This document shows positions 11,578 to 21,469 of a stretch of DNA of 64,000 nt, piece by piece (position 1 is the first letter of the stretch; every line of letters begins with the position of its first letter). Source of the DNA: Epithemia pelagica. Lineage: Eukaryota; Bacillariophyta; Bacillariophyceae; Surirellales; Surirellaceae. The stretch lies in assembly GCA_946965045.2 (NCBI GenBank), contig OX337231.1:1612001-1676000 (forward strand). The letters are read 5' to 3'. Under the pieces are notes generated by a model that was not told where the DNA came from, did not search any database, and saw only the letters and a list, made by a program, of their open reading frames with translations. The position numbers were made by a program, and so were the translations under genes.

Positions 11578-13384
11578 ATGGTGCAGGCAGGAGCAGCTAC
11601 ATCTGGTTTGGTAAGTTGGCGACACTTCAGCAAGCGGTCACTGGATCTTCTTTGCGACTTTTGTGCGCATCCACGAGTTCAGCTTTGATTTATTGCAAGA
11701 GTGCCTGTTTCTAAACTACTCCTAGTTTTTATCAGGCACCCGTGAATCTGGACAAGATGTACGAGTTGGCAACGTTACAGCTGTGATTGCTGTCGCAAAT
11801 GTGGTAAAATCTTCATTGGGGCCAGTGGGATTAGACAAAATGTTGGTGGACGATATCGGCGATGTTACAATCACCAATGATGGCGCTACCATCTTGTCGC
11901 AGCTGGAGGTAGAACATCCGGCGGCTCGATTGTTGGTGGATCTAGCGACCTTGCAGGATAAAGAAGTGGGCGATGGCACAACATCAGTAGTTTTGCTCGC
12001 GGCCGAGTTGGTGCGACGCGGCCAAGATCTCATGTCTGTCATGGGCTTGCATCCCACTACAATATTGGCCGGGTACCGCATGGCATTGAAAGCTTCCATT
12101 GCGTACATTAAACAAAATTTAGTAACGCCCGTGGCGGATTTGGGGGATGACTGCTTCATGCAGGCTGCAAAAACCAGCATGTCAAGCAAAATTCTCGGTA
12201 ATATGGAGTCGGATTTCTTTGCAAAGTTGGCAGTGGATGCCGTAAAGAGTGTGGAGACGACGAATGAAGAGGGGAAGCCTCGATATCCATTGTCGGCTAT
12301 CCACATTCTGAAGGCACATGGCCAATCATCCATGGCGAGTCAGTTGCTGGCTGGTGGCTTTGCCCTATCATCATCCAGAGCTGCGCAAGGCATGCCAACA
12401 TTTGTGGAAGCCTCCAGCGACGACGAGGATGGTATGGTCAAAATCTGTCTGTTGGACATGAATTTGCAGCGCCATCGAATGGGAATGGGCATCACATTAC
12501 AAGTGACTGATCCACAAGAAGTGGAAAGAATCAAGAAACGGGAGATGGACATTACCAAGGAAAAAATCGAGATGATTCTTAATACCGGTGCCAAAGTCGT
12601 CCTGACCACCAAGGGGATGGACGATTTGTGTCTCAAGTACTTTGTCGAAGCGGGAGCCCTATGTGCACGTCGATGCAATCGCGATGATCTTCAACGTCTC
12701 GCGAAAGCGACGGGAGGTGCGTTGATTACAACTCTGGCTGATTTAGACGGAAATGAATCGATTGATGTCGCCACACAACTGGGAAAGTGTCGTTCAGTTC
12801 AAGAAATCCGGGTTGGTGACGGCGAAATGTTGCAATTTTTGGAGTGTCAAGGCGGAAGTAAAGAGAGCGCAGATGGGAGCACTTCCACAGGGGCTTCTAC
12901 GATCCTGTTGCGTGGAGCCAATGAATACATGTTGGATGAAATGGATCGTGCGTTACATGATGCCCTGTGTGTGGTGAAACGCATGTTAGAATCAAAGACA
13001 GTGGTTGCTGGAGGAGGAGCCGTTGAGGCTGCATTGTCAATGTACTTGCAGGAATATGCTCGATCAACCACATCGACGCGAGAACAGCTGGCATTAGAGG
13101 AGTTTGCCCAAGCTCTTTTGGTGATCCCCAAAACGCTGGCCGTCAATGCAGCCAAGGATGCCACGGAACTTACCGCCCAATTGCGTTCCGCGCATTTTGG
13201 CAAAGATGTCAACCATAGCATTGGTTTGGATCTTATTGAAGGAGAAGTACGTGACAATTTCAAGGCAGGTGTGGTGGAACCTGCCATTTCCAAAATCAAG
13301 TCCCTTCGATTTGCGACTGAGGCAGCAATCACGATCTTACGAATTGATGATCGAATCACTGTGCAAGATCCTCAACAAGGCTAG
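11578..13384 (+). CDS. TCP1: T-complex protein 1 subunit alpha (chaperonin CCT1)
   Basis: Exons are 11578-11610 (11 codons) and 11726-13384 (intron 115 nt, GTAAGT...TCCTAG, phase 0), giving 563 aa, close to the usual 550-560. The acceptor at 11725 is preferred over the CAG at 11736. Only it keeps frame, and it restores an N-terminus (GLFLSGTRESGQDVRVGN) like that of the yeast protein. Alpha-subunit hallmarks follow: VKSSLGPVGLDKMLVDDIGD, TNDGATIL, the ATPase motif GDGTTSVV, KTSMSSKI, GGGAVEAALS, and FATEAAITILRIDD at the end. CCT1 is one of eight subunits of the cytosolic ring that folds actin, tubulin and many WD proteins with ATP. A first exon this short is easy to miss in automatic annotation. 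Confidence 0.96.
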
Positions 13385-13486
13385 TGCTAGTACTCTTTAA
13401 AATAAGATGCAAGAAGTCTTAAACTACTTTTAGTGAAGGGCGGAGAAGATAGATATCCCTTGGTTGCTTTTTGCATGGTGGACGAA

Positions 13487-14821
13487 TCAAAACTTGTACG
13501 GGGCTTTATAAGGTTTCCATGCATGTCCTTGCGGCTCCTGATCAAAGGCATCCCTACTCCATTCCTGCTTCACTGTGATGGGCTGGAACTTGTTTGGATC
13601 GACTGTGAAACGTGTATACATTGTCAAAGCTCGGCTGGCTCCTTCGGTTTGGTGAATCATCACGTTATGATGAGATCGAACTCTCGCCCCGACGTTGTGA
13701 GCACCAGGGTTCAATCTGGTCGAAAACCAACGATGAGTATCCGAATGAACAATCTGGAAACTCATATTCTTGTACTCTTGGGAGATTGCAATGAACTTTT
13801 CGAAAAGTGGATCGTACGGTTTATTGACAGTGTCATTCCACTTTGACGTCATGCTTCGGAGGTTCTTATGCTTGTAGTACTCGCCAATACTCCGAGCGCC
13901 TCGAGCTGTCCGGCCATTGTTGACGTAAAACTTTCCATGAAGCATAAAGAATATCGCACGTTTCTGAGCCTGATACGCTTTTTCTGTCACATGGCTGATC
14001 CAGTCCAAAGCACAATCTTTTGCATTAATGTACATAGCCAATCGATCGGCCAAAGGGTCAACCGTATTCTGGTTCGGATATCCATCCTCACGTTCGTCCT
14101 GTTGAAAATTGGGGTTTTTGCAAGATCTATTTGAGAAACGACACAAAGCAGCACACTATGGAGCACTGGATCCACACTTCCCACTCACATCCAAGTACCA
14201 GTGATTCCCAAGAACCTCCAACGTCGCCACAGCATAGTGATCCATTTCGATGTACTTGTCAAAGTCGCAGCTATACGACAAGCAATTGTTACCAGTTTCG
14301 TGACATGTAGCGGGGTTTTTGTGCGTTCCAAGATTATGCCCATACACTTCGTGGTTGCCTGTGACATCAAATCCGCTTCCAATATTCAAGTCGTCAATGA
14401 GAAATTGCCTTGCATTTGAGGCTTTCAAAATGTCTGATGGGTATCTCTTCCCGACCGGTGCTGATCCAAGGCGATGACAATCCGTCACCTCGTTGTCTCC
14501 AGGTGCGTACAAGACAATACTTGCACCCGCATCCACCAACATGTGCACAGAACGTGTCATGATTGTCTCATTGCATCCCATTGTTTCTCCAGGTTTCGTA
14601 TCTCCAATATGAACAACGATATCACAAGTATCTGCCAACTCTCGAGCCATGGCTTTGTACTTTTCAACTCCATGAAATGGGTGAAACGGATCAACGTAGG
14701 GTGTGCAACCTACCACGCACAATTCGTGCCCACCTGTCGCTTGAGAGACACATGTCATGGCAATGAGAATGACAAGAGACACATGAGCAACAAGATGTTG
14801 AGAACGACAGAGAAAAGTCAT
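13487..14821 (-). CDS. Secreted calcineurin-like metallophosphoesterase, copy A
   Basis: Exons on the minus strand are 14821-14189 and 14098-13487 (intron 90 nt, GTGAGT...CAACAG, phase 0), giving 414 aa. Residues 1-29 look like a signal peptide (hydrophobic VSLVILIAMTCVS). Metal-binding motifs of the calcineurin-like fold are visible: HIGDTKPG, YAPGDNEVTDCHR and, near the C-terminal side, a HSDTHRW segment that fits the last His ligands. Paired cysteines (CVVGC, NCLSYSC) fit an extracellular or lumenal enzyme. The substrate is unknown; secreted members hydrolyse phosphomonoesters or diesters. A close copy lies upstream at 15612-16908 in the same orientation, with an intron at the same site. 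The gene converges on TCP-1 alpha with a 102-bp gap. Confidence 0.8.
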
Positions 14822-15611
14822 GATGGAGGCTTTTGTGGGACGACAAATTATGTGCAGGTACTAAAGGACTTCAGCAACAATGCCGGTCATTACCAGAGGA
14901 TATTTTTCGCAGTGCAATTGCGAATCATCGGCATGAAGACACGCTGGTTGTTCTGCAGAGGTCTAGAACCACGATCCAGGCGGTCTCGTTGACGAGTCAA
15001 CAAAAAACCACATCAAAGATTGTGACATCTCATCGTGAACAACGCAAGAAAGGGTGCCATTGCGATCGTGGAATGGGAAAGAGGTGCAGAAGATCCAAAG
15101 AACTACGCATTGACCATGGAAGATGAGATCGATTTTTTGTCATTGTGTTTGCCGTTTGCCTTTTGCCTTGTGATTTATCCGCGACTGATCTGGTTCCGTT
15201 TTCGGCTATTGTAATCTACAATAGCCCATTGAAAGGGAGTCACGAGTCACGAATGAATCTACTCCAACTCTAGGGGAGAGTACTCCTACTAAGGTAGGAG
15301 TACTAGTGAGCCAACTCCTGCTCCTAGGAGTAGCTCGAATAAACCACGAACTCCAACCTCCCCGACATCACCGTTGGCTCTTTGGTGATAAGCTAGGACA
15401 AGATGAAAAGAATGAAATGTTTTCTGGTGCCTTGCGGATTGCTCCCATCTACGACTTGAAGATGAGAAATTGTCGAAATCAGATAACCATGACAAAGCAT
15501 TTATAGGTGGGAAAAGAGGTAGGAGTATCATGTATTAGTCTGCATTTATACATAGCAGGTTGGTTTCAGACGAGCAGCTGCGTCCCGCACAATGATTTAT
15601 GCTGCACCACA
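14822..15611. other. Spacer between tandem phosphoesterase genes, with two hairpins
   Basis: No coding sequence is supported in these 790 bp. Two perfect hairpins lie close together: GGCTATTGTA at 15204 pairs with TACAATAGCC at 15217 (10-bp stem, 3-nt loop), and AGTACTCCTAC at 15279 pairs with GTAGGAGTACT at 15294 (11-bp stem, 4-nt loop). They may be remnants of a small foldback element or act in the 3' region of copy B. Copy A's promoter must also lie here. Confidence 0.5.
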
Positions 15612-16908
15612 TCAGTATTTATATGGAGCACTGTAAGGTATCCAAGAGTGCCCTGGAGGGCTTTCCTCGTAAGCTTCCAAACTCCATTCTTCTTTTACGG
15701 TAATTGGCTGGAACTTGGTGGGATCGACCGTAAACCGTGTGTACATGGTCAAGGCTCGACTAGCGCCCTCAGTTTGATGAATCATCATGTTGTGATGGGA
15801 ATTGATGTTACCGTTGCTATTGTGGGCATTCGGGTTCAATCGGGTGGAGAACCACCGATGGGCGTCGGAATGGACAATTTGAAAACTAATGTTGTTGTAT
15901 TGGAGCGCCACTTCTTTGAATTTCTCGAACAGAGGTTCGTATGGCTTTTGAACAGTGTCGTTCCACATGGAAGTGAAATTTCCAAGGTTGGTTTCGTTGT
16001 AGTACTCTCCAATACTTCCAGTGCCCAAAGCCTCTTGTCCAACGCCTCGGTAGAATGTCGCATGGAGCATGAAGAATACTGCGCGCTTTCCAGAATCGTA
16101 CGCTCTCTGTGCAACGGTGTCAATCCAATCTAAAGCACAGTCTTTCGCATTGACATACGTAGCAAGTCGATCTTTCAAAGGATCAACTGTGTCTTGATTC
16201 GGGTATCCATTTTCACGTTCGTCCTGTCTGCGTGTTAGAAACTGTAGTTGTGGTCTCAAGATTGGATGCTGATGGACTTACATCTAGGTACCAGTGACCT
16301 CCGATTACTTCCAAGGTAGCGATAGAGTAGTTGTCCATTTCAATGTACTTGTCAAAGTCACAACTATACCTCGAGCAGTTGCTTCCAGATGAATCACAAG
16401 TAGCAGGGTTGATAAAGTCAAACTCATGGCTTTCGATTTGAGTCGTCCCGGTGATATCGTATCCACTGGTGAGGTTTAAATCGTCAATGAGAAACTGTCT
16501 TGCTTCGGAAGCCTTGACTATTTCCGATGGATACCGGTTCCCGACGGGCGCTGATTGTAAGCGATGGCAATCGTTCAGCTCGTTGTCGCCAGGGGCGTAC
16601 AAAACAATACTCGCACCCTGATCGACCAAGATGTGCACAGCTCTTGTCATTGTTGTTTCGTTACATCCCATTGTTTTGCCAGGTTTAGTATCTCCAATAT
16701 GAACAACGATATCGCATGTTTCGGCCAATTCATTGGCGAGAGCCTTGTACTTGTTTATTCCATTGTTTGGGTCAAACAGGTCAACATACGGCGTGCATCC
16801 CACGACGCATAGCTCATCGCCGCCTCGGACTGTAACAAAGCAGCATATAGAGAAACACAGCAGCAGGGCTTGAATCAAATACATCGTTTGGTCTTGGAAA
16901 AGGGTCAT
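15612..16908 (-). CDS. Secreted calcineurin-like metallophosphoesterase, copy B
   Basis: Exons on the minus strand are 16908-16282 and 16223-15612 (intron 58 nt, GTAAGT...GACAG, phase 0), giving 412 aa. The N-terminus has a hydrophobic signal-like run (YLIQALLLCFSICCFV). The same motifs as copy A are present: CVVGCTPYVD, HIGDTKPG, YAPGDNELNDCHR, CDFDKYIEMD and a C-terminal HSDAHRW. Exon 2 has exactly the same length as in copy A (612 nt), so the pair is a tandem duplication. The region around residues 155-180 differs most between copies (GHNLGTHKNPATC in A, ESHEFDFINPATC in B). Here the HSD-HRW second residue is Ala rather than Thr. It is probably a secreted or vacuolar hydrolase; the substrate is unknown. 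Confidence 0.8.
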
Positions 16909-17425
16909 ATCCTTGTTTTATGCAAGTGAGTGTTTGTTGCAGGTACTGGTCGAAATAACACACCAGTATTGTCTTCATGCAGATTCTGGTCCTCGATTTT
17001 CGATACCAACATCGTAGACATGGGAGTGGACACGTAACGACCCAAATTCAAAATTTACGAATTCCTGCAGTTGCGGGGAAAATTATGGGAGGATTCAGAC
17101 AACGGTTGTACTCCTATGTTTTTCGAGTCTGCGTGTGTTTTCCGGAAAAGTCTGGGCCGCCCGGCTACAATAAATGAAAGCAGGAAAGGCTTAACAAATC
17201 TTTACAATTGCTTTCGAATATTCCGTTTCAAGCCTCTGTCCCTGTGGGATTTCCCCCATCGCCGCTGAAAACACTTCTTCACAAAAACCAAGTCGCTATT
17301 TTCGCTGAAACAAGAAACACAGACACCGACGCATTCATTGGTGTGTAAACGGCACCAAGTCCACCAGCAAGCACGATACTTGTTGACCTGACTTGATTGC
17401 ACTTGACATTTGGGAAAGTACCACG
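16909..17425. promoter_or_regulatory. Divergent promoter region (phosphoesterase B / armadillo gene)
   Basis: This 517-bp spacer separates divergent start codons. No gene was found; short frames here lack any recognisable domain. A promoter role is inferred from position. Confidence 0.35.
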
Positions 17426-19684
17426 ATGAGGAAGCAGATTGCCGCTATACGAGGACGAAGTGGAAGCGCACGTCGTGGGCGGCAACAAGAAGCCGTCAGC
17501 TACGATCGGGAAGCATACATTGAGAACATAAAAGAATCATCTGATCAGCGATTACCAGCATCAATGACAAATGAAGCTCCCGAGGATAAATATAGCTTTA
17601 TCGACCGACGAAACTGGGCTCGAGAGGAAGCGGCCAGTGAGGTTCGAGATGGACCACCAACTGATCACCACATGATGCCCCCTTCAACGCGAATGGTCCG
17701 CTCAGCGACTCCAGTAGCGAGTGAACATGAGCGGTGGGCTGCTACTCCTACATCACAGCCACAACATCTTCCGGCAGAGAGGGTAATGAAAGCTGTCCAA
17801 ATAATCGGATCGAGTCCATCCAGTCGGGAGACACTCAGAAGCATGGACCGAATTCTTGAATGGTGGGCGGCAACGTCAGATCGAAATATGCGATTGTCAG
17901 TGTCATCTGGAGGAGGATGCTTGACTTCCACTCTTCGTGCCATGCAAAACCATCCTGCTCATGCACGCGTACAAGAGCGAGCCCTTGTGTTGCTCAAGCT
18001 GATGGCCAAGCTTGAGGAAAACTTGGATAGTGTCGCCGATGAAGACGGTATGTCCGTCGTGATCAATTCAATGCGTCGTATACCTCGGGATGTCAAAGTC
18101 ATTTCAAGTGCATGTCGAGCGTTGGCGTACTTGGCCTACACAGAACGGAACCGAAATGCTGTCCTTAGTGCTGGAGGGATCGCAACAATCCTTTCAGCGA
18201 TGCGCTTCCACCAGCAAGACACAAACGTACAAGCGGATGGCTGTTCCGTTCTCCAAACACTTGCTGTTTCTGAAGATATACAACGTACCATCGCTTCTGC
18301 AGGTGGTGTGGAAATTGTTTTGGATGCCATGCGCCGGCATCGGGAAGTTGCCCGTGTTCAAGCAAACGCGTGTGCAGCGTTGATCAACATGTCGCAAATA
18401 GAACCTCTCAAAATCTCCATCGCTCTCCTAGGAGGAATCCCACTGGTAATTGGTGCCATGAAAATTCACGAAGACAGCGCTCTCATCCAAACGGATGCAT
18501 GTGGCGTTTTGTGGAACTTGAGCAAAAACGAAACCAACAAGTTTATTTTGGATTCGAATGATGGCGTGCCCACAGTTCTCAACGCAATGAAAATGTACAT
18601 TGAAGAAGACTTACTACAAGCATATTGTTGTGGTATTCTAGCCCAGTTGTCAATGAGCGAAGGACTTCGCGGAAGCGTTGCACTCGCCGGATCAGGGGCA
18701 TGCATATGTCGTTCCATGGAGCACCATTTGTACAATACTCATGTGCAAACCTACGCATGCGCTGCCCTCCAGAACCTTGCACTGAAAAACCAAGACCACA
18801 GCCTCTCTGTGGTTCTAGCCGGAGGAATCGATTTGATCATCCAGGCCATGCAGGTTCATGGTGCCGATCCAAGTGTCCAAGAGAGTGGATGTGGCGCTCT
18901 TGCCAACCTTGCAAAGTCCAACGTATACAAAGATTTCATAGCACAGGGAATCCATGTTATTCTAGACGCAATGGAAGAACACGGGGACAGAGCACGCGTT
19001 CAAGAGAATGGATGCGCAGCCATTCAAAACCTTGTCATGGAGAATGATGTATATCGCACTGCAATCAGAGACCTACAGGGTATTCAGTTGATTGTGGTAG
19101 CGATGACGAAATATCCAATGGAATCTCGAGTTCAGGAAACGGGGTGTGGGGCGTTGGCAAATCTGGCGAAGAACGAAGATTGTTCGCATGTAGTTGTCAA
19201 TACTGGTGGTCTCCAACAGATTATTGAAGCCATGGCACTGCATGAGAATGACGACAAAGTACAATCCTGCGGTTGTGGCGCGTTGGCCAATCTAGCAGTT
19301 TCCGATGCAAACAAGGGTCTGATTTCCACATCAGGAGGAATTAAGGCTGTTCTCTTAGCCATGCAACGGCACCCAAGAAATATTTGTGTGCAAATTGATG
19401 GTTTGGGTACGTTGTGGAATCTGAGCAAGATAGAGACCCACTTAGTTACCATGGTCGAACTTGGTGCTGCGAAGATTACGGAAAGGACAGTGTGGTTGTA
19501 TTTAGAAGATGAGCCAATACAGTCCTTAGGAAGGAAGCTGTTGAATATGATGACAAAATTGGAGAAAAAGGTGGAAAGCGCAAAGATGAAATCTCAGTCA
19601 CCGTCACCGGAACCTCCTGACGATGCATCTGAGGGATGTGAGGTCCCTCTAGGATTTTCAATGAGAAGCTTTGTGTGTCGATAG
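17426..19684 (+). CDS. Armadillo-repeat protein
   Basis: A single exon encodes 752 aa from the ATG at 17426; the frame upstream offers only a TTG. The first 115 residues are Arg/Ser-rich and probably disordered. From about residue 120 to 710 the protein is a run of about 13 helical repeats of 42-45 residues with the pattern GG(I/V)---L-AM--H----VQ--(G/A)C--L-NL(A/S), which is the armadillo fold. Such solenoids act as protein-binding scaffolds; nothing here reveals the partner. The C-terminus has a short Lys/Ser/Pro tail. It could equally be called an ARM/HEAT-like protein. No catalytic domain is fused. Confidence 0.88.
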   Translation: MRKQIAAIRGRSGSARRGRQQEAVSYDREAYIENIKESSDQRLPASMTNEAPEDKYSFIDRRNWAREEAASEVRDGPPTDHHMMPPSTRMVRSATPVASEHERWAATPTSQPQHLPAERVMKAVQIIGSSPSSRETLRSMDRILEWWAATSDRNMRLSVSSGGGCLTSTLRAMQNHPAHARVQERALVLLKLMAKLEENLDSVADEDGMSVVINSMRRIPRDVKVISSACRALAYLAYTERNRNAVLSAGGIATILSAMRFHQQDTNVQADGCSVLQTLAVSEDIQRTIASAGGVEIVLDAMRRHREVARVQANACAALINMSQIEPLKISIALLGGIPLVIGAMKIHEDSALIQTDACGVLWNLSKNETNKFILDSNDGVPTVLNAMKMYIEEDLLQAYCCGILAQLSMSEGLRGSVALAGSGACICRSMEHHLYNTHVQTYACAALQNLALKNQDHSLSVVLAGGIDLIIQAMQVHGADPSVQESGCGALANLAKSNVYKDFIAQGIHVILDAMEEHGDRARVQENGCAAIQNLVMENDVYRTAIRDLQGIQLIVVAMTKYPMESRVQETGCGALANLAKNEDCSHVVVNTGGLQQIIEAMALHENDDKVQSCGCGALANLAVSDANKGLISTSGGIKAVLLAMQRHPRNICVQIDGLGTLWNLSKIETHLVTMVELGAAKITERTVWLYLEDEPIQSLGRKLLNMMTKLEKKVESAKMKSQSPSPEPPDDASEGCEVPLGFSMRSFVCR

Positions 19685-20047
19685 CATTGAGATATATCAT
19701 AACACTTCAGTAAGATATGACCTGTCTATCTGATGATAATCCGTACTCACATCGTAGTTACAGTACTCCTAGGTGTAGTTTTGGATGACGGCGCCCCTCG
19801 GGAAACCCTGTCCGGGACAAGAAGGCGCAATGTGTGCTCCGCCCGCGCACGGCCGTGACGGGAACGGAACGGGTGGGGAACGGGACTCGGGACTCTGGGT
19901 GCCCTCACAATTTCTCTTGGACGTTAGTGATCAAGGAAGCTCGGGGTCGAACAAATCAACAAGAATAGTCCCGCGTATCACAACAACGCATATGAGATCC
20001 AAGCAAACACAACACGAAAGAGCGTGTGTGTCCTAGTAGAGGTAAAA
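19685..20047. promoter_or_regulatory. Upstream region of the kinase gene
   Basis: This 363-bp spacer lies between the armadillo stop and the kinase ATG. Its middle (about 19785-19895) is markedly GC-rich and repetitive (GGGAACGG-like runs). No gene is supported. Confidence 0.35.
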
Positions 20048-21354
20048 ATGGAGGGAACATGTATCATGAAATGGAAACTCGGGAGAAAACTTGGAGAAGG
20101 CAGTTTTGGAAATGTCTTCCTAGGAAAAAATGGAAAGGGTGAAATGGTGCGTTTGATTCCTGCGAAGTCGATCGTTGTCTCTCTACTCTTATCAGTCTTC
20201 CCATGCAATATTTTCGTCCTTGATTCACCTAGCGAGCTGTCAAGCATTTGAAAGGAAGCTTTGATTGGCAAGCGAATCAGAGATTGCGGGAACTACAAAT
20301 GATCATGGCCATTAGCCGACACAAGAACATTGTGGAGCTCTACGAGGTCTTCCTGGAGGGAGATCAACTATACTATGTCTTCGAGTACATGAGTGATGGT
20401 TGCTTGAATGAATGGATCCAACAGCAACGTAAATCAAAGCGACCAACAACCAATTCTCAAGTTCGAGGCATTCTTCAACAGATTCTTCAAGGGCTGGAGC
20501 ATGTGCACCAGCATGGACTATGTCATCGTGATATCAAACCGGAAAATATATTACAGAAAGGTGGGCTGTGGAAACTTGCCGACTTCTCCTTGGCTCGCCG
20601 TGTCAGCAAACGGAGTGCCTGTGCAACATCGATGGACATACTTCGCGGGAATAGGTCCAACTTCCCAATGGAAGTTCAAGGCCAATTCTCCCCTGATTAC
20701 ATGGACACGTGCTTGACATCATATGTCTCAACAAGGTGGTATAGAGCTCCCGAGCTTCTATTGCATTGCGTCACGTACGGAACTCCGATTGATATCTACT
20801 CCACAGCCTGTGTTGTCATCGAAATGTACAACCACCGTGCCTTGTTTCCAGGAAGAACAGAAGTTGATCAACTATTTCGAGTAACAAAGTTGCTGGGGAC
20901 AACACCTGATTTACTTGTGGCCATGAAGCAATTACCCGTTTCGCTTCCAGCTCAAGAGCCAGGAAGTTCGTCAGAATGGAAAAATATCGTTCCGGCCGCG
21001 AGCGCACCCGCGATTGACCTTCTCAAGCACATGATCTCAATTGATCCCCTCAAGCGCTGGACTTGCACTCAAGCGCTACAACATAACTTCCTTGTTTCCG
21101 GTGAAGAATTGATGCCTCAGGCCGTAGTTTCTAGTGCCTCGACCAAAACGACAGGTCATCTCAAGAGGGACTCTCAACAACGTGCTCCGTTGCCACACTC
21201 GGAGGCCAATCTGAGCAGAGCACCGACAACTACACCGTCGAGCATCCCGGCAGTTACATGTCCAGCAAATCGACGAGAGACGCCACGCCATGTTTCCCCT
21301 CAGCCTTTGGTAGTGAACAACCCGTACAAAAAGAGGCAGCGCACGGCATTATAG
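20048..21354 (+). CDS. CMGC serine/threonine kinase, RCK (MAK/MOK)-like
   Basis: Exons are 20048-20146 and 20233-21354 (intron 86 nt, GTGCGT...ACCTAG, phase 0), giving 406 aa. Exon 1 carries the glycine loop (LGEGSFGNV, residues 15-23), and exon 2 begins at RAVK with the ATP-binding Lys near residue 37. Others visible are HRDIKPEN (catalytic Asp near 133), the activation segment, and STRWYRAPELLL, which places it in the CMGC group. The LREL---- helix after the lysine and the general layout resemble the MAK/ICK/MOK branch, often linked to cilia. The metal-binding triplet is DFS rather than DFG (near residue 150). The C-terminal 100 residues are Ser/Pro/Thr-rich and end in basic residues. Kinase assignment is sure, subfamily less so. 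Confidence 0.88.
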
Positions 21355-21469
21355 AAAAGACGGTACTATACTGCCTCACAACTTCAGCTGGTCAAACGGG
21401 GAACAAGCCCTTGCAACGAAAGGATTCGTTTGTATGAGACAATGAATCATTCTTAGATGGGGATTTGCG

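Noticed and set aside
11737-11782. CAG acceptor at 11736 for TCP-1 alpha
   Set aside because: It puts exon 2 out of phase and reaches a TGA at once; the acceptor at 11725 keeps frame and gives a conserved N-terminus.
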